Source: Isoetes taiwanensis (lineage: Eukaryota > Streptophyta > Lycopodiopsida > Isoetales > Isoetaceae). From it: 64,000 nt of DNA. This document shows positions 35,768 to 48,220 of this stretch, in pieces. Both the position numbers and the translations under genes were made by a program. Under the pieces are notes generated by a model. The model saw only the letters and a list, made by a program, of their open reading frames with translations, was not told where the DNA came from and searched no databases. Every line of letters begins with the position of its first letter. Within the stretch, counting starts at the first letter, position 1. Location: positions 2,690,241-2,754,240 of the forward strand of contig JAJEKV010000083.1 in assembly GCA_021234155.1 (NCBI GenBank), given 5' to 3'.

Positions 35768-37405
35768 TAGGGTGCTCGCCGCCATAGTTGTACCCATTTT
35801 TCCTAATGTTTAATGGGTACTTTCTAGTATTTCTCCTTTTTTCGTTTTCACACATTCTATGTATGCTGATCAGGTTTTGTTGGCTTCACCAATTTCCTAC
35901 CTTGCTCTTCGGGGCATTCTCGGTCGTTGGCGACCATTTCTCATTAGGGTTTTTTCGAAAACTCGAAAGGGCGGGATTTTTTATCCCGATGAGAAGTTGT
36001 CGCCATTGTCCTTTTTCCTGCCTTTGCATATTTTCTTATTTCATTTATGAGGTAGCTAGACATTGTTCCTATGGTTAGCTGCCCGTTCAAATGTTCCCAC
36101 ACGTTGTATATTACTGCTGTGATGAATGACAAACCTATTTGTGTTCTTGCGAGTCCCTTCCCAGAATGTTAGTAATGACATGCGATCATGACATACAACT
36201 CTCATACAAATTATTCATCTACATTACTGTTGAGCTAGAATTTCAATGAGGATGACAACTCATTCTTTTCATTAGCATGCTTAACTAACTCAACGTGCAA
36301 ACCATGATAAGCGTAAAAATAGTGATACTTGTCTTTTCCGAGGCGGCAAGCACTTGAGGGAAACCGCGACTTTCGAAAAAAGCCGTAGAAACCATGTGAG
36401 TGTAAGGGAGGGTTTTGTTTTTCTTTTTCTTTTTTTTTTTTTTTTTTTTTTGCTCAAACTGTAATCAGATAACTATGGAGGGGTTTTTTTTCGCTTGAAT
36501 TCCATAAAATTATATAAGGATATTGGTAGGGATATATGAATTATGAGGAATCTTTTTGAGAAAATTCCATATAAAGGGTAATTTCTCTTTACCCTAATGC
36601 GACTTTTACACGCCTATATATGTCATATATTAGATACACTCCCTGCAAGCACTAGGTAACCCAATGCTTAATAACTAAATTTTTGACATTTATAGAAAGT
36701 TAATTAAGTATTGTAGTACCCTCAAATAGGGATGTCTTGTGAATGACAACATGAATTAATTGGCAGTCCTATCAAAACGATTGCTCTAGCTAATGAAAAC
36801 CTCTATGTTGTCAAAATCTCTATTCATTCATATGTAGACATTGTTTCCGTTCCTTTTCATAATGGAACAACTTCATATAATGTGGGATAGGCTATGATCA
36901 AGATCATTGAGCGCATTCTTCGCAAGAAAACTTGAGCATTTGAAGGTGGTGTCTAAAAGAGGACATTTATTAGGGTTCTTTGAGCTTAAAACACTTATAA
37001 TGATCTTCCCTAATTCCGGCGACATAAAACAAATCATACCAAAAGATGCAAAATCCACTACTCTGTCCAACTATTTATTCACCTCATTATGTTGGAGGCG
37101 TTGTAGATAGTTGCAGAGAAAGTAACCAAATATAACGTATTATTGTAAATTACATACATGTTCCTTTGGGATATTTTAAAAGTTAAAATGTGCATTCAAA
37201 AGCCATCTTGTTAGTTTTTATAGGAAGGACGGAATCATTAACAACATATCTATTTAGATGACCAAAGATGACACCCCAACATGCCCCATCAATCAATACA
37301 AAACAATAAAATGCGGGGAAAAAAAAAAAAACCTAAAGGCAACCTTGTGTGCGCGGCACCTTGTTTGGAAGAGCTACAAACATTGTTTCGAAGAGCTAGC
37401 CTATA
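35768..37405. other. Non-coding stretch
   Basis: A short ORF at 35,859 starts MYADQVLLAS, faintly like a reverse transcriptase motif C, but lacks the second Asp and any neighbouring motif. A run of 22 T lies at 36,430-36,451. The words GTGTTCTTG, GAGTCCCTTCCC near 36,140 also occur near 34,040. No gene is supported. Confidence 0.4.
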
Positions 37406-37407
37406 CT

Positions 37408-37575
37408 AGGGACGTGTCAAAAATCTAAGTTGTCTATGGCTTAAGCCATTCGATCATGATCTACAAGAATAGACGGTCGTCCTGACCTCAAGTCTCGCCT
37501 ATCAACGTGTCAAAAGCCTGAGTTGGCTGTGGCATAGGCCATTCGATCATGAGCTACCAAGAATAGATGGTCGTC
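37408..37575. repeat. Local duplication, unit about 95 bp
   Basis: ACGTGTCAAAA, GCCATTCGATCATGA and AAGAATAGA-GGTCGTC recur in order at about 37,408-37,475 and 37,505-37,570. Confidence 0.75.
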
Positions 37576-39913
37576 AAAATTCGATGGCGGTTCTGGACCG
37601 TTTGCCTAGGTTTAGTGCAGAAGATGCTCCACAAAGGTATGGATCGTTAGATTAGAAGATGCTTCACAAAGGTAAATCAGGGTTTTCTTAGCTCCTATTT
37701 ATAGTAGCTCCATCCCAACCTCAATCTAGATTTTATTCAAGATCATAGTTCCTGGCATCACAGAATAATGACTTCCCAGCATTTGAGACGTGATTGACCT
37801 TGCCATGTCGTTTGCATTTCGGATTCTCACTTTAGTATAGACTAATGTCTATTTGCCAGAGTTTGCTCTGTAATCTATGTAAATTGATGTTTAGATGTGG
37901 TTTCATCAGTTCTTTGGATGTATTATTTGAAAAATGTCTCGTTTCTTGCGGTACATGAAAACAGGATGTGCCATAAGATACAAAGAGAAACAAAATACAG
38001 CTATGGGATCCTATGAATGGACTGGGTATTGCATTGTGTCAGGATTGAACGTGACAACTTCTAACATCTAAGCCTAGTGAAACATAATTGCCCTCTAAAA
38101 GCATTATTTGCAATTGCCTCCTATGTTAGATGGTATGAGCCATAAGATTACTTTTGCCCTATTATCCTCATGAATGGGCCATAAAATATTTGTCCTGTTA
38201 TCCTTGCAATGTGGTCTGCAATATCCTAAACAAAAGAAAGAAATAGAATTATTTTTGTTTATGGTTTTCCAATAGATGTTTATGTATGTTAGTAGCTTTC
38301 ATACTAGGAAACCAATGACCTAGAAGTCCTCATTGGATGAGTGGCCTAGAGCAAAGTGAGGAAGCTTAGGTAGCCTACCTACTAGTAGTTAATGCACCTC
38401 ATATTGTACTTTTGTAGTTTATCTATGCAGAACACCACTAGATAAACAAGAAATTTTGTTTGATGTTAGACATCAAAGATTGCCTCTAGCCTTGGATCTT
38501 GAGATGTGCAAGGGCAATAAGTTGGGTTTGAGAATAAATGAGTACAATGAACATGCTTTGGATTGAGTTTATCCGGATAGTAGTTGATGTGTGTGTATGT
38601 GTTTGTTTTGTGTTATGCAGACACTATAGTGGTGCAAACAATATTATTTTATGTGCATGTGAATGTTTAGATTATGCGTGTCGTGCTATTAACCAATTGG
38701 CTGAAATGATATTCTCTAGCACTAAAAGGACATAAGCATTGTCTAATTGTCCTGGTATGGCAAGGCCACTTCCATTTTACAGGAGGATCAGCTCATTGGT
38801 ATTTCACTTGTGATTGATTATATAATTGCGGCCCCATAATGGTTCAACAATTTTCTTGCTTGGTGCTTGCTGGCACATGTCCCTATTTTTTAATGGAACT
38901 CATGCATTGTTTTATAGTTGTATCGATCACCCTAGCATGTTAGTCTAGCTAGATGGATGCATATGAGTCTCCATCTTTTTGAATAAAAGCATCTTGATTT
39001 TTGTAACAGATCGATTTGTTGTAAGTGTGGTTGTGTAGTTAATTTACAATGAATTCCTAGTAAATATTTGCTACTTTGTGTTTTGAAAATGTTAGTAGGC
39101 CTTGAAATGATACGATAACATGGTACCAAGTGGTATGTGAAAAGACAGTACATGGTGGCATTTATAAGGACATAAAAAGATGTGGTTGCATAAGGTTTAG
39201 CATCTTCTAATTTCACACACATTTAGATTCGGAACCAACTATAGCATGCTAAATCATGCAAGCAATCAGTCTTACATATAATATACAACAAGAATTAGCA
39301 TTGTTACAAATTTTTGTTTTATCTTGGATTTCCATTTTATCTTGAAAGGGCTCAACTTCTTGCTAAGTTGGAAGGTTGTATATATCTGCATTAAAATCAA
39401 AGGAGAATGTCGTCAATATCTGCACATTTCCTTACTATTTTTATTGTGTTTGGCCGGGCCTGCAGTGTTCTTCATCCATTGCGTACTTTTAAGCTCTCTC
39501 GCATGCAAATCACACAACCAATATACATTATGTTTCCTTTCAGGTCGACGTCGTGGTTCATTTTGAGAAACCTTGAGGTCTTCATTCTTGCATCACGGTA
39601 AATAGCTTTTGCTGCCAAATGTATTCCTACATGGTGATGGTACAAGGTTCAAATTCTTGCTTTGCTGGACTGTGCATTAAAATTAAAGGAATAATGATTG
39701 ATTTTCCAGTTGAAATTATCTTGACATTTATAGCAGCATTACATTCTTTTCATGTATTGTCAAAATATAGAAAATTGGAATTAAAGAAATAGAAATACAA
39801 GGCCAACATTTCCCTGGCTTTGGTTTCTTGATGTAGATACTGACGTGGAAAAAATTGCACAGGGAATTTAAATTTGACTCATCAGAACATCTGTTTGGGT
39901 TTGTTAGAAGAAA
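37576..39913. other. Region upstream of the DNAAF11-like gene, no separate gene recognised
   Basis: AT-rich sequence with short ORFs. It presumably contains the promoter and 5' UTR of the downstream gene. I cannot place a TATA box or further upstream exons with confidence. Confidence 0.4.
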
Positions 39914-42853
39914 ATGGGTGTGATAACAGAGGCCATGCTAAAACGTCGGGCTGAACATAACGAAGGCATTCTTCATACCCTTGAGGTGCTTCATCTTTTG
40001 TCCTTGTGGTATGGCTGCTTCGTCACAACACTGAAACTTTGTTTTCAGGAGCTAGTTTTGCAGGAAGAAGGGCTCACTGAAATCAATCCTATACTTGGAT
40101 CTCTATGTCCAAACTTGCAAATTGTTTATATGCCCAATAATCTTATTGCTCGAATCGGTAAAATATGATATATTTGTAGATTTAACTACATAACCTTTCG
40201 CTACATAAAATGAATCTATGCATGCTCTTCGACCTTTTATTTTGCAGAAAATATGCATCGTCTAAAAGACCTTAGATATTTGAATCTTGCCGTAAACAAC
40301 ATTGAGAAGGTGTGGCCTCTTTACTTTTTGTTCATAAAGAAACAAGAGAATTCTCACAAATGCGTGATGCAGATTGAAGGGCTTAAAAAATGTGAATTCT
40401 TGGAGAAACTGGATTTGACTTTGAATTTTGTAAGTAAGAAGGAGCTCATATCAGTCATGCCTCTGCAAGCCAATGTTCATCTTGAAATGCTGTAAGAGTC
40501 CTTCACTGATTTTCATGTGATAGTAAGCTCGGCTGATGTAAACAAAATGCATGGAAGTTTTTATATGTTGCATTGAACTGTGGTTCTAACTGTTAAGTTG
40601 TCTTGTCAACGCTTTATAACTTTCTCGGGTGATGACTATTATGTTATCCTTATGTTTGTACATTTTAAAAGTTTCTTGACAGGAATCCATGCCAAGACTT
40701 CCATGGCTATCGTAAATTTGTTATTGCAACACTTCCAACGCTAAAGGTCGCGAGAAAAGAAAAGCATAAAAGGGAATTCTGCTTTTCCACTTCTTGAATT
40801 CCATTGTGCTGAAATATCTCAGGCTTTAAGTTTCCAAAATAGTTTGGCAAAGTGTGAAATAGATCAATTTGATAGAATATTTTAGGATCATGTCGAAAAA
40901 TCAATTTGTCTGGTTCTTCCATCTGGTATTCCTTAACATTAGTACATCTGGCGAGGCAAATACAGAAGGAATATAAACAGAACTTGAGGAGGTTAAGGGC
41001 TGAAGAGGCGAATCAGTGAAGTGTTGATAGTCATAGAGAGGGCAACAGTCATGTTGAGCTGTGATGTTTGGCTTGACAGACAAGACTAGTCTCTTCGTTG
41101 ATATTTAATTCATTTCCTTTAAAGCGCTTTGCTGGTGAAATTTAATTGGGATATCAAACGAATAGAAGGCTTGACTGCTTATAGACGTCCTTGTTTGGAG
41201 GTCCTAGCGACCAACTATTCCCTTCTAGTTGCAACTGTTGTCGGAGTCTTATCATGGCTTGTATTTCTCCAGAGTCTAGATGGGGTTGGCATCAAGCCCT
41301 CAGAGAAGAAGCTGCAGAACAAGTATGGACTACCGCCATGAAATTTCAAACACCTTCTGTTTAAAAGATCGGATTCTGACTGGTTATTTCTCTACATACT
41401 TTATTGCATATTAGGAGTCCTCTATGCTCATGGAAGAATTGACTGGTAGTGTGCAAGTTAATGCTGAACCCACTAGTGAAGAAACATGCGGTATGCTTTA
41501 CTTACAATTGGATGTCCATATTTAGAAACAATATCAATATCTTGTTCTTTAGCAATGAAAAGGGACAACTTATGCTTTGAATACTCTGCTGCAACAAGAG
41601 TGGCAGAGCATGCTGAACTGGAAGAATTGAAGTCAAAAACAGCCAGAAAGGTAGATGGTCATTGTACACATTTTTACAAGAAAGCAGGAACTTCACATGG
41701 ATTAATTATCTATCTTACATGATACACTTTTTCGAAAACAGCCACAGGATGAAAAGCCACCAAGACGACGTAAAGGCTTTGATCCGTTGCCTGCTGAAGG
41801 TCGAATCTCAAAAAAAAATGAAGGCAGGTGAAATAGATGAAATTTTTTAATTTGATATTTATGTCTTTTGTTTTATACGGCTCTAATTTTTTCTCCAACA
41901 TCTTTAGCTCTCTTCTTTTAGTATAGGTATATTGACACTATCTGAATGCCCTTCCTAATGATCAATTTCTTCTATGGGCTTTCCTGGTGCTCAAAAGTCT
42001 TCCATTGTCCTTGGATGGTTTTTGAAGGAAATTTGTTTCTTCTGAAATGGGAGCTCAAAAATAGCAGGCAAAAGCTGTGAATGCTCGCATTTTGAAACCA
42101 ACAGTCATTCTTTTTGCTTCGAGAGATACTTTTCTTTGAAAGCTATCTATAACCACATTCACTCAGATATAGGATATCACTTAAGAACCTAGAAATTCGC
42201 ATGAGGTTCATTGATGCAATACATTTCTTACTTTTTTGTATGGATACATGGCATTTTTTTTTTGCAGTTGGGACTTCAAGCTCTCGGAATCTGAAAATGG
42301 AGAAAGCCTTCTTTTGGATGTGCCTGTGGGAAGATTTCTGGACACATCCTTGATTGATGTTGATGTTCATCCAACTCTTATTCGTGTCCTTATCAAAGGC
42401 AAACTATTGCAATTGCATCTTCCTGAAGAGGTAGTTCTTCTAAAATACTTTTTCTTACGTTGTTTACAAATTTCTCATGCGGTTCTACTTTTTCAGGTTA
42501 GAGTAGACAACTGCAGTGCTCAGAGGTCGACAACAACTGGTAACTTGCTTATTAGAATGCCAAAAGTAAAGGTCAAACAAGGATGTGTCTATCACAAGGG
42601 TTTTGGCAAGGAGCCTAAATCCCAAAAAGTGGTCACATATGAAGGAATGTCCTATTCCCTTGTTTCTGATTCTTTGGATATTGCCAATCATGACCTTGAG
42701 ACACCAAAGGTATGTCCACAAAAGCTAGTGCATCCTCTTAATGGTGGCGAATATCTCACGTTTCAAGTTATATAGGTGAACCCAGTTAAAAGACCTTCCA
42801 TTGACCAACTGGATTTGGATTATTCGGACATGGACGTGCCATCTTTGGAGTAG
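39914..42853 (+). CDS. DNAAF11: Dynein axonemal assembly factor 11 (LRRC6/tilB) homologue, 11 exons
   Basis: Cytoplasmic factor needed to pre-assemble the dynein arms of motile cilia. Proposed exons: 39,914-39,985; 40,049-40,157; 40,248-40,309; 40,373-40,491; 40,683-40,746; 41,273-41,322; 41,599-41,650; 41,742-41,827; 42,268-42,430; 42,497-42,709; 42,776-42,853. All ten introns are GT-AG, all joins stay in frame, and the product is about 355 residues. The N-terminus [18 protein letters not shown] matches the family start. Leucine-rich repeats follow ([24 protein letters not shown]), then the cap [18 protein letters not shown] and [12 protein letters not shown]. The C-terminal CS/p23-like domain starts at SWDFKLSE and holds the signatures [20 protein letters not shown] and [17 protein letters not shown]. 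The protein ends DVPSLE, like the acidic PPLI/PPLE tail of relatives. Its linker is shorter than in animal proteins (about 460 residues). Oddities: four LRR residues seem lost at the exon 4/5 join, and a coiled-coil-like exon candidate lies out of order at 40,944-41,023. The family assignment is secure; the exact exon set is a manual prediction. Confidence 0.9.
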
Positions 42854-42943
42854 TCGAATATGATGGAGTATATAATAATCAGCATGCTATGCCACTTTGG
42901 AGTAGTCGAAGATGATGAGTACATAATAATCGGCATGCTAGAG
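42841..42943 (+). repeat. 53-bp tandem duplication spanning the stop codon
   Basis: CTTTGGAGTAGTCGAA and the following 30 bases occur at about 42,843-42,890 and again at 42,895-42,940. The first copy includes the last codons and TAG of the DNAAF11-like gene, so the 3' UTR holds a second, unused copy of the C-terminal codons and stop. Confidence 0.85.
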
Positions 42944-43990
42944 AAACAAAAGAAGCGTTGCATTGCACTACATGCATAGTGTTGGTGCTTACGTGCAAGA
43001 AAAGAAAATAAACAACTTTAGAAATGACACTCCGGTTTCTTGAATATACCAGCTCAATGCCAAGTAATGACACTAGTAGGACACTTGCATTTTATAGTTT
43101 AGAATTCTGTATTTACCATTTGATAACCACAACATTATTTTTGTGGAACCCATTTTGTTACAGTATCATTCAAAATTGGCAACTCAAGGACATTTGCAAT
43201 TGCCACTTGGGCTTTCATGCTGCTACACGATTATACCCAAGTAAGATAGTTTTGCATCGAGTCTTGACATATCTAAGGGTCCGTTTTGATGCAAAAAACA
43301 CTATCTTTTAGATATCTACAACAACGATGTCACCATTAAATTAGTTTCATATTTCGAGGCATTCAATCATGCACATCGATGCAATATCATCTCGGCTATA
43401 GTGTATATATCAAACCATATATAATCATACATCCAATTTTGATTTTTTATCCAATTTTGATTTTTTTTTTTCATAGCTAATTTTTTACGTGTTCGGCCCC
43501 GCCGGGCCGAAGCAACGTGATTATTTTGAGAATATTTTTTTCCGTCTTTTGGACCTCGACAGCTGTCAATTGCTAAGCCAATTTTTTTCTTGAAGAAAGA
43601 TGTCGGCGAGGGCGATGGCGTTTGTCGACTTCTGCGCCGGTTTAGCTCCTTATGTTCTAGTTGTGATTTGTTTGGCGTGAGAACCAGTACCTCTGCAAGC
43701 TAGGTGCTTTAGATATGTTTATGTCCTTCATGATCTTCGACCGCTGCTTCTCTGGAAATGGGCTTAAGATAATACGGTAGTTATAAAAGTATTTTATTTA
43801 TTTTTTGAGTGGCAAAAGCTATGTCAGGTGTGTAATATTGATAGAGGATATAACTGTTGAAGGTGTTCTTGGCAAACCTTCAACCTCAATGGCTTAGACT
43901 CCAGGTTACTTTAGGCAGAACGTCATCCCAGGACATTTTGGCGGAGTGCTTCGGAGGAGGCGGTCGCCCATAGGAAACATCACTCGGACC
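42944..43990. other. Spacer with a GC-rich hairpin
   Basis: No gene is supported. TTCGGCCC-CGCC-GGGCCGAA at about 43,491-43,510 is a perfect 8-base hairpin in AT-rich surroundings. It has no poly-T directly after it and is not interpreted as a terminator. Confidence 0.45.
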
Positions 43991-43997
43991 GGTGGGG

Positions 43998-46150
43998 GCA
44001 ATACTGCGTGACTCTACAACCCCGAGGGTGCACGGCATTACCCCCAGCGGGGCCCGATCTGCGGGAAATCACAGAGGCGGAGGTTGCACATGGGCTGCAA
44101 CATAGCATTAGACCTTGATGGCATGCAGGCAGAGTTACTCAAGTGGGCAGGACCATCCATTGCACCGGTACTGACTAACATGTTCAACAAAGCATTGGGA
44201 AGATTTCCCCCCAATGGACTACTAGCGGGGGTTGTCCCAATCTACAAAGGCGAGAGACCGCATTGCGGACCAATTATATTTACTTCCACCATCATGATCA
44301 TTTCGGTGTTTGCAGCTCCTCACGATCCTCGGCCGCCGACGTGATGGGCAGAGGCAAAGCAGGAGGGGGCATTGACAGGTGCGGTGATTCGTGCCGCAGG
44401 CAACCATAGATCATATCTTCAATGTGCGGACTTTGGTTGAGGACAAAGCAGAACCGGCTTCGGCAAGATACGTATTGATGCTTTGTAGACTTTGCCAAGG
44501 CTTTTGACATTGCGGCTCTGAAAAAGCCGCGGGCCAGTGATTAGCTTGACTTAGACGCCCTCGCCACTGCGCAAAAAGCGGTATGGTTATATGAGACATG
44601 CACCGGCGGCCGCAAACAAATGCCAACCATTCAAGAGTGCTCGGGTCCCATTGTGGATGCCCCCTCTCTCCACACTATTTGGCCTCAGAATCGACACCGA
44701 GAGATGGCTCGGCGATAATGGAGGCACCGGGGCTCACCGACACCGGATCATCGTGCAATTCGCGATCTATCCGATGTGGATCTTCTAGCACACAATCAAG
44801 CAGACATGCAATGCCATCTCGATGCCCTAGACACATTTTGCCAGATTACTGCGGCGTGTTAACTTAACCAAAACCAAGGTGGTTTTGGTATCGTTCCCCA
44901 GCCAACCAAGGCCCCCAATCCTCACTTATCGTGGCCAAAATGTTGAAGTTTCGCTTACAAATATTTGGAGGTGGAATTCGACCATGAATGGCGGGACAAT
45001 TCCATCCCGTTGCCGAGCATTGCTTGCAGTTGGAAGCACTTTCTATGCAATGGAGAACAATAGCCACAAGGCGGCATGATTGGGCCCACCAATCGCACCT
45101 ATTCAAGGTGCTAGTAGAACTGTGCTTTTTTATGCGGGGGAGTGCAGGGCCCGGTAATTTCCCCGCCACTTGGAGCGGGGTCAGAAGCTTTCTTGGCACG
45201 AACCGTGGGTGAATTCCTGATCCCATACCAGATACCACCGAAGGAAACATGTTACTTGCCTCTTCAAAGGGGGGGCCCTTGACGGACACATCGTCTAGTT
45301 CCAGAAGGTGGTCAGCATGGATGATACTCGTCTCCCTAACCTCGCTTACACTGTGGCAATAGGACCTCAACGCCTAAAGGCTGGCGAGAAAAGAGAGCTC
45401 AGTGGCTGGCCAGATAGAATGTCGCAGGAGCACAGGTGCATCAAGTGCAAAGCAGAGGTAGATCACCACGACCTCCAGGGCGGTACCTTGACACATGCTT
45501 CCTCAGTAAACTATGGGATGCCAGCACCCTTGAACAGGTCAAGTCGGCACACTATCAATGCCACATCAATCCCATGTTGAAGCGAGGCCCGCAATGCTAC
45601 TTGCACACTCATCTACCCATGAAAAAGCGTAGATCCATTGCCTCTATCCACACAGGTATACACTATCTCCTGGGTGAGACAGGAAGATGGGTTGGGGAGT
45701 TGCGTCAGGAGAGGCTTTGTCAACGCTGCCAAGTTGGAGCCATGGAAGACGAATGCCACACCCTTGAGTATGCGGCATATGATGACATTCAAATACGCTA
45801 TGCTGAGCTGGTCCATCCTGGCCAGCCCCTGCATGAGATGCTAAGCACGAGCTCGGTACAGAGGTTGGGCTCATATATTCAAGAGGTCATGGATCGCCGA
45901 GATCAGCTCGGCCCTCGGGCACTTACCTGATACATATACATATTTCTGTCTATATTTGTATTTGTATTTGTACAGTTTGACAGCAAACCTATTCCTGTCA
46001 CGGTTTTTCCCCCAAACAACCCTTTATGAGCGGGGAGGGGGTTTTTTAATCCGGACAGTAATACGCTTGCTGGGCCTCCTGTTTAAGTCCCATAAGCTAT
46101 TGGCCTCCGTGGACGATAAAAAATTCTATTTTATTCTATTCTATCCTGAG
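43998..46150 (+). pseudogene. LINE (non-LTR) retrotransposon pseudogene with 3' end
   Basis: Motifs read across frames: EITEAEVAHGLQHSI near 44,057, then DLDGMQAELLKWAGPSIA and NMFNKAL (44,110-44,200), VVPIYKGE near 44,231, FVDFAKAFD near 44,492 (motif A), a CPLSPTLFGL-like motif B near 44,660, and a decayed motif C region with HLDALDTFC near 44,812. LTKTKVVLVSFPSQ near 44,866 follows. The open frame at 45,436-45,930 is the C-terminal domain, with a zinc-knuckle-like CQRC...DECH, as in the cysteine-rich end of LINE ORF2 proteins. After the stop comes a 3' UTR with GTCCCATAA and CCGTGGACG, then a TTCTATTTTA-like tail ending near 46,147. The coding region is 5'-truncated and has many frameshifts. 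It shares the DLDGM/LLKW style with the LINE at 10.95 kb. Confidence 0.85.
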
Positions 46151-47835
46151 CAAGAAAATTGCAAAAGGAACGCTCAAACAATGAGTTAGCACTTCATTTC
46201 CAAAGCTAAAAAAAGGTGGCCTCAACAAAAATGATGCATTTGCAACAGACTCGAATTTTGACATGATTCCAAAAGAATCTGCAGCCAAAGGTCAGACGCA
46301 AGGAGATTTTAGAGCTTTCTCAAATTTGCAATCTTGACCAGGTCAAAACTTGGTCAATATCCCTGGCAGCAAGCTAAATTTTGCAGATCAAAAAGTATGA
46401 GTCCTTTTCAACTTTTGACACTTAATTCTACCTCTGACAGATTTGCACACAAGGATTAACAGGTTTTTTGGCATAAAGAAATGCGAGATTCCTTGGAAAT
46501 TTGTTGTTATAATGCAAAAACAGTGAGCAAATTTTGGTAAAATGAGTTCTAGCGACTTGTTCTTACTTTTGACAACTTCTGACTAACAGGTCTGCAGACA
46601 AGGTATGTCCAGCTTTTTATCAGAAGTTATACTCAAATGTACTGAAAGAACTGTTTCTTTGCTGAAAACTTAGAATAACAGTGAACAATGCTTTGCAATA
46701 TGAGTTAGCACAGTCTTTTTCTAATCTCAACACTTCAAGCAGACTCAAAGAGGTCTTTTGATGCAGTAGTTTGCTGCTCTAAATAAATTTTATAAAAGTA
46801 AATAATTTTGCCTATGGTTATCAATGCATGCATTTGGCTCACTTGTTAGCCTTTATGATTTAAACAATGTAACTCTAGGATGCAATGAAGAACAATACTG
46901 CTATTCCTAATCTTTGAGAGGAGAACAGAGATATACCAATGTAATCTTCATGCTTTTCTTTTCTTTTTCAAAGTACTCACTTCACTTAATTGTTTGTGGA
47001 GGAATGACAAGGAATAACTTCACCAAGGTTCGGATTTTCATTCAATAAGACATCATTGTACAAATTCAGCAATCAAAGCCTAAGCTCACAGGTCGATGGC
47101 ATAGGATCAAGTCGGTAATCAAAGTAATTTCATGGAATTTGCCTCAAAAAACATTTTTTCTGAGATAAGGAGGGTGAATTTAAGCAATTCATGAGAAATC
47201 TGGCAGTCTTCAGAGGTTTACTCGTCGAATCTCGCACCCAAAAGCCCTCGAAAAATCGAGACAACAATTCCCTTTCTTTATCCCTGTTTTACGGCTTTGT
47301 TCTTGGCGAATCGGGTTCAATTTGCTTGTCTTTTTCTTCTGATCATGTTTCTTGGCATGAAATAGGTCAATCCAGGAGATATTAGCTATGATTAGGCTGC
47401 TGATTCGATCAAAAAATCTGGATCTTGGCGTGAATCTGTTTTTAGGGTTCTTCTAGTTTTGGTTGAAATATCCAACAGGCATTTTCAGAAAGGGCAGCTC
47501 GGGTATATAAGCACTAATAAAAATCAATTATTAATTTATGCGTGCTATGCCCACGTGGGATTCGGCCCCTTGTCGCCCCACACGCCCGGGTTTATCACAT
47601 GGCGGGAGGCGTGGCGGGGGGAGATTGGATGGGATGGGGGAGTGACTAGGCCAACCGGGAGGGGGGGGGGTAGTTTTTTGTTTTTGTTTTTTTCAAATTT
47701 GACACAAAACCCAAGAAGAGAAAAATAAGGGTCAATATGGGGTCTTTTTCAAAAAATGAGTCCTTTTTGATGCTCTACAAGATGGGAGAATCTTTTTGCA
47801 AAAAAGAGCACTTGATTTTTTTGGCTAAAAAATGA
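46151..47835. other. Non-coding stretch
   Basis: No supported gene. TATATAAG at about 47,502 could be a TATA box, but nothing downstream is recognisable. A short G run lies near 47,660. Confidence 0.4.
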
Positions 47836-47837
47836 AG

Positions 47838-48220
47838 TGAAATTTGATGATGTGGCAAGTTGGTGGAGATGATTTGGCAAATGTGTGGTGACATGGAATT
47901 ATGAGGGAATGATGTGTCAAGTAAGGTGGCAAAATGACTTTTTTTCTAGTCAAAACTTTTTATGAAGTGGAGATGATGTGGATGACATGTGTATGATGAT
48001 GTGGAAGAACTTGGGGATGATGTGGTACTATGGGATGATGTGGCACCATGGGATGATGACATGTCACCTAAGGTATCAAAATGACTTTACTTAGGTCAAA
48101 ATTTTTGAAAAAATAAGTTTTGTGGTAGGTGACACGTGTATGACGATATGGATGTGCTTGGGTGATGATGTGGATGGTATTTGGCATTCTTGAGGATGAT
48201 GTGAAGAATTCGATAATCAA
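47838..48220. repeat. Degenerate GATGATGTGG-rich minisatellite
   Basis: Loosely repeated words (GATGATGTGG, GGGATGATG, GACATGTCACC, AAATGACTTT) recur at 20-60-base intervals. The copies are diverged, and no open frame is maintained. Confidence 0.65.

Noticed and set aside
35859-36050. Reverse transcriptase fragment (MYADQVLL)
   Set aside because: Only one YAD-like tripeptide, second Asp missing, no motif A or B nearby.
42844-42943. Second gene end downstream of the DNAAF11-like gene
   Set aside because: It is only a tandem copy of the stop-codon region.
43491-43510. Rho-independent terminator
   Set aside because: A perfect GC hairpin but in a eukaryotic intergenic region with no following T run.
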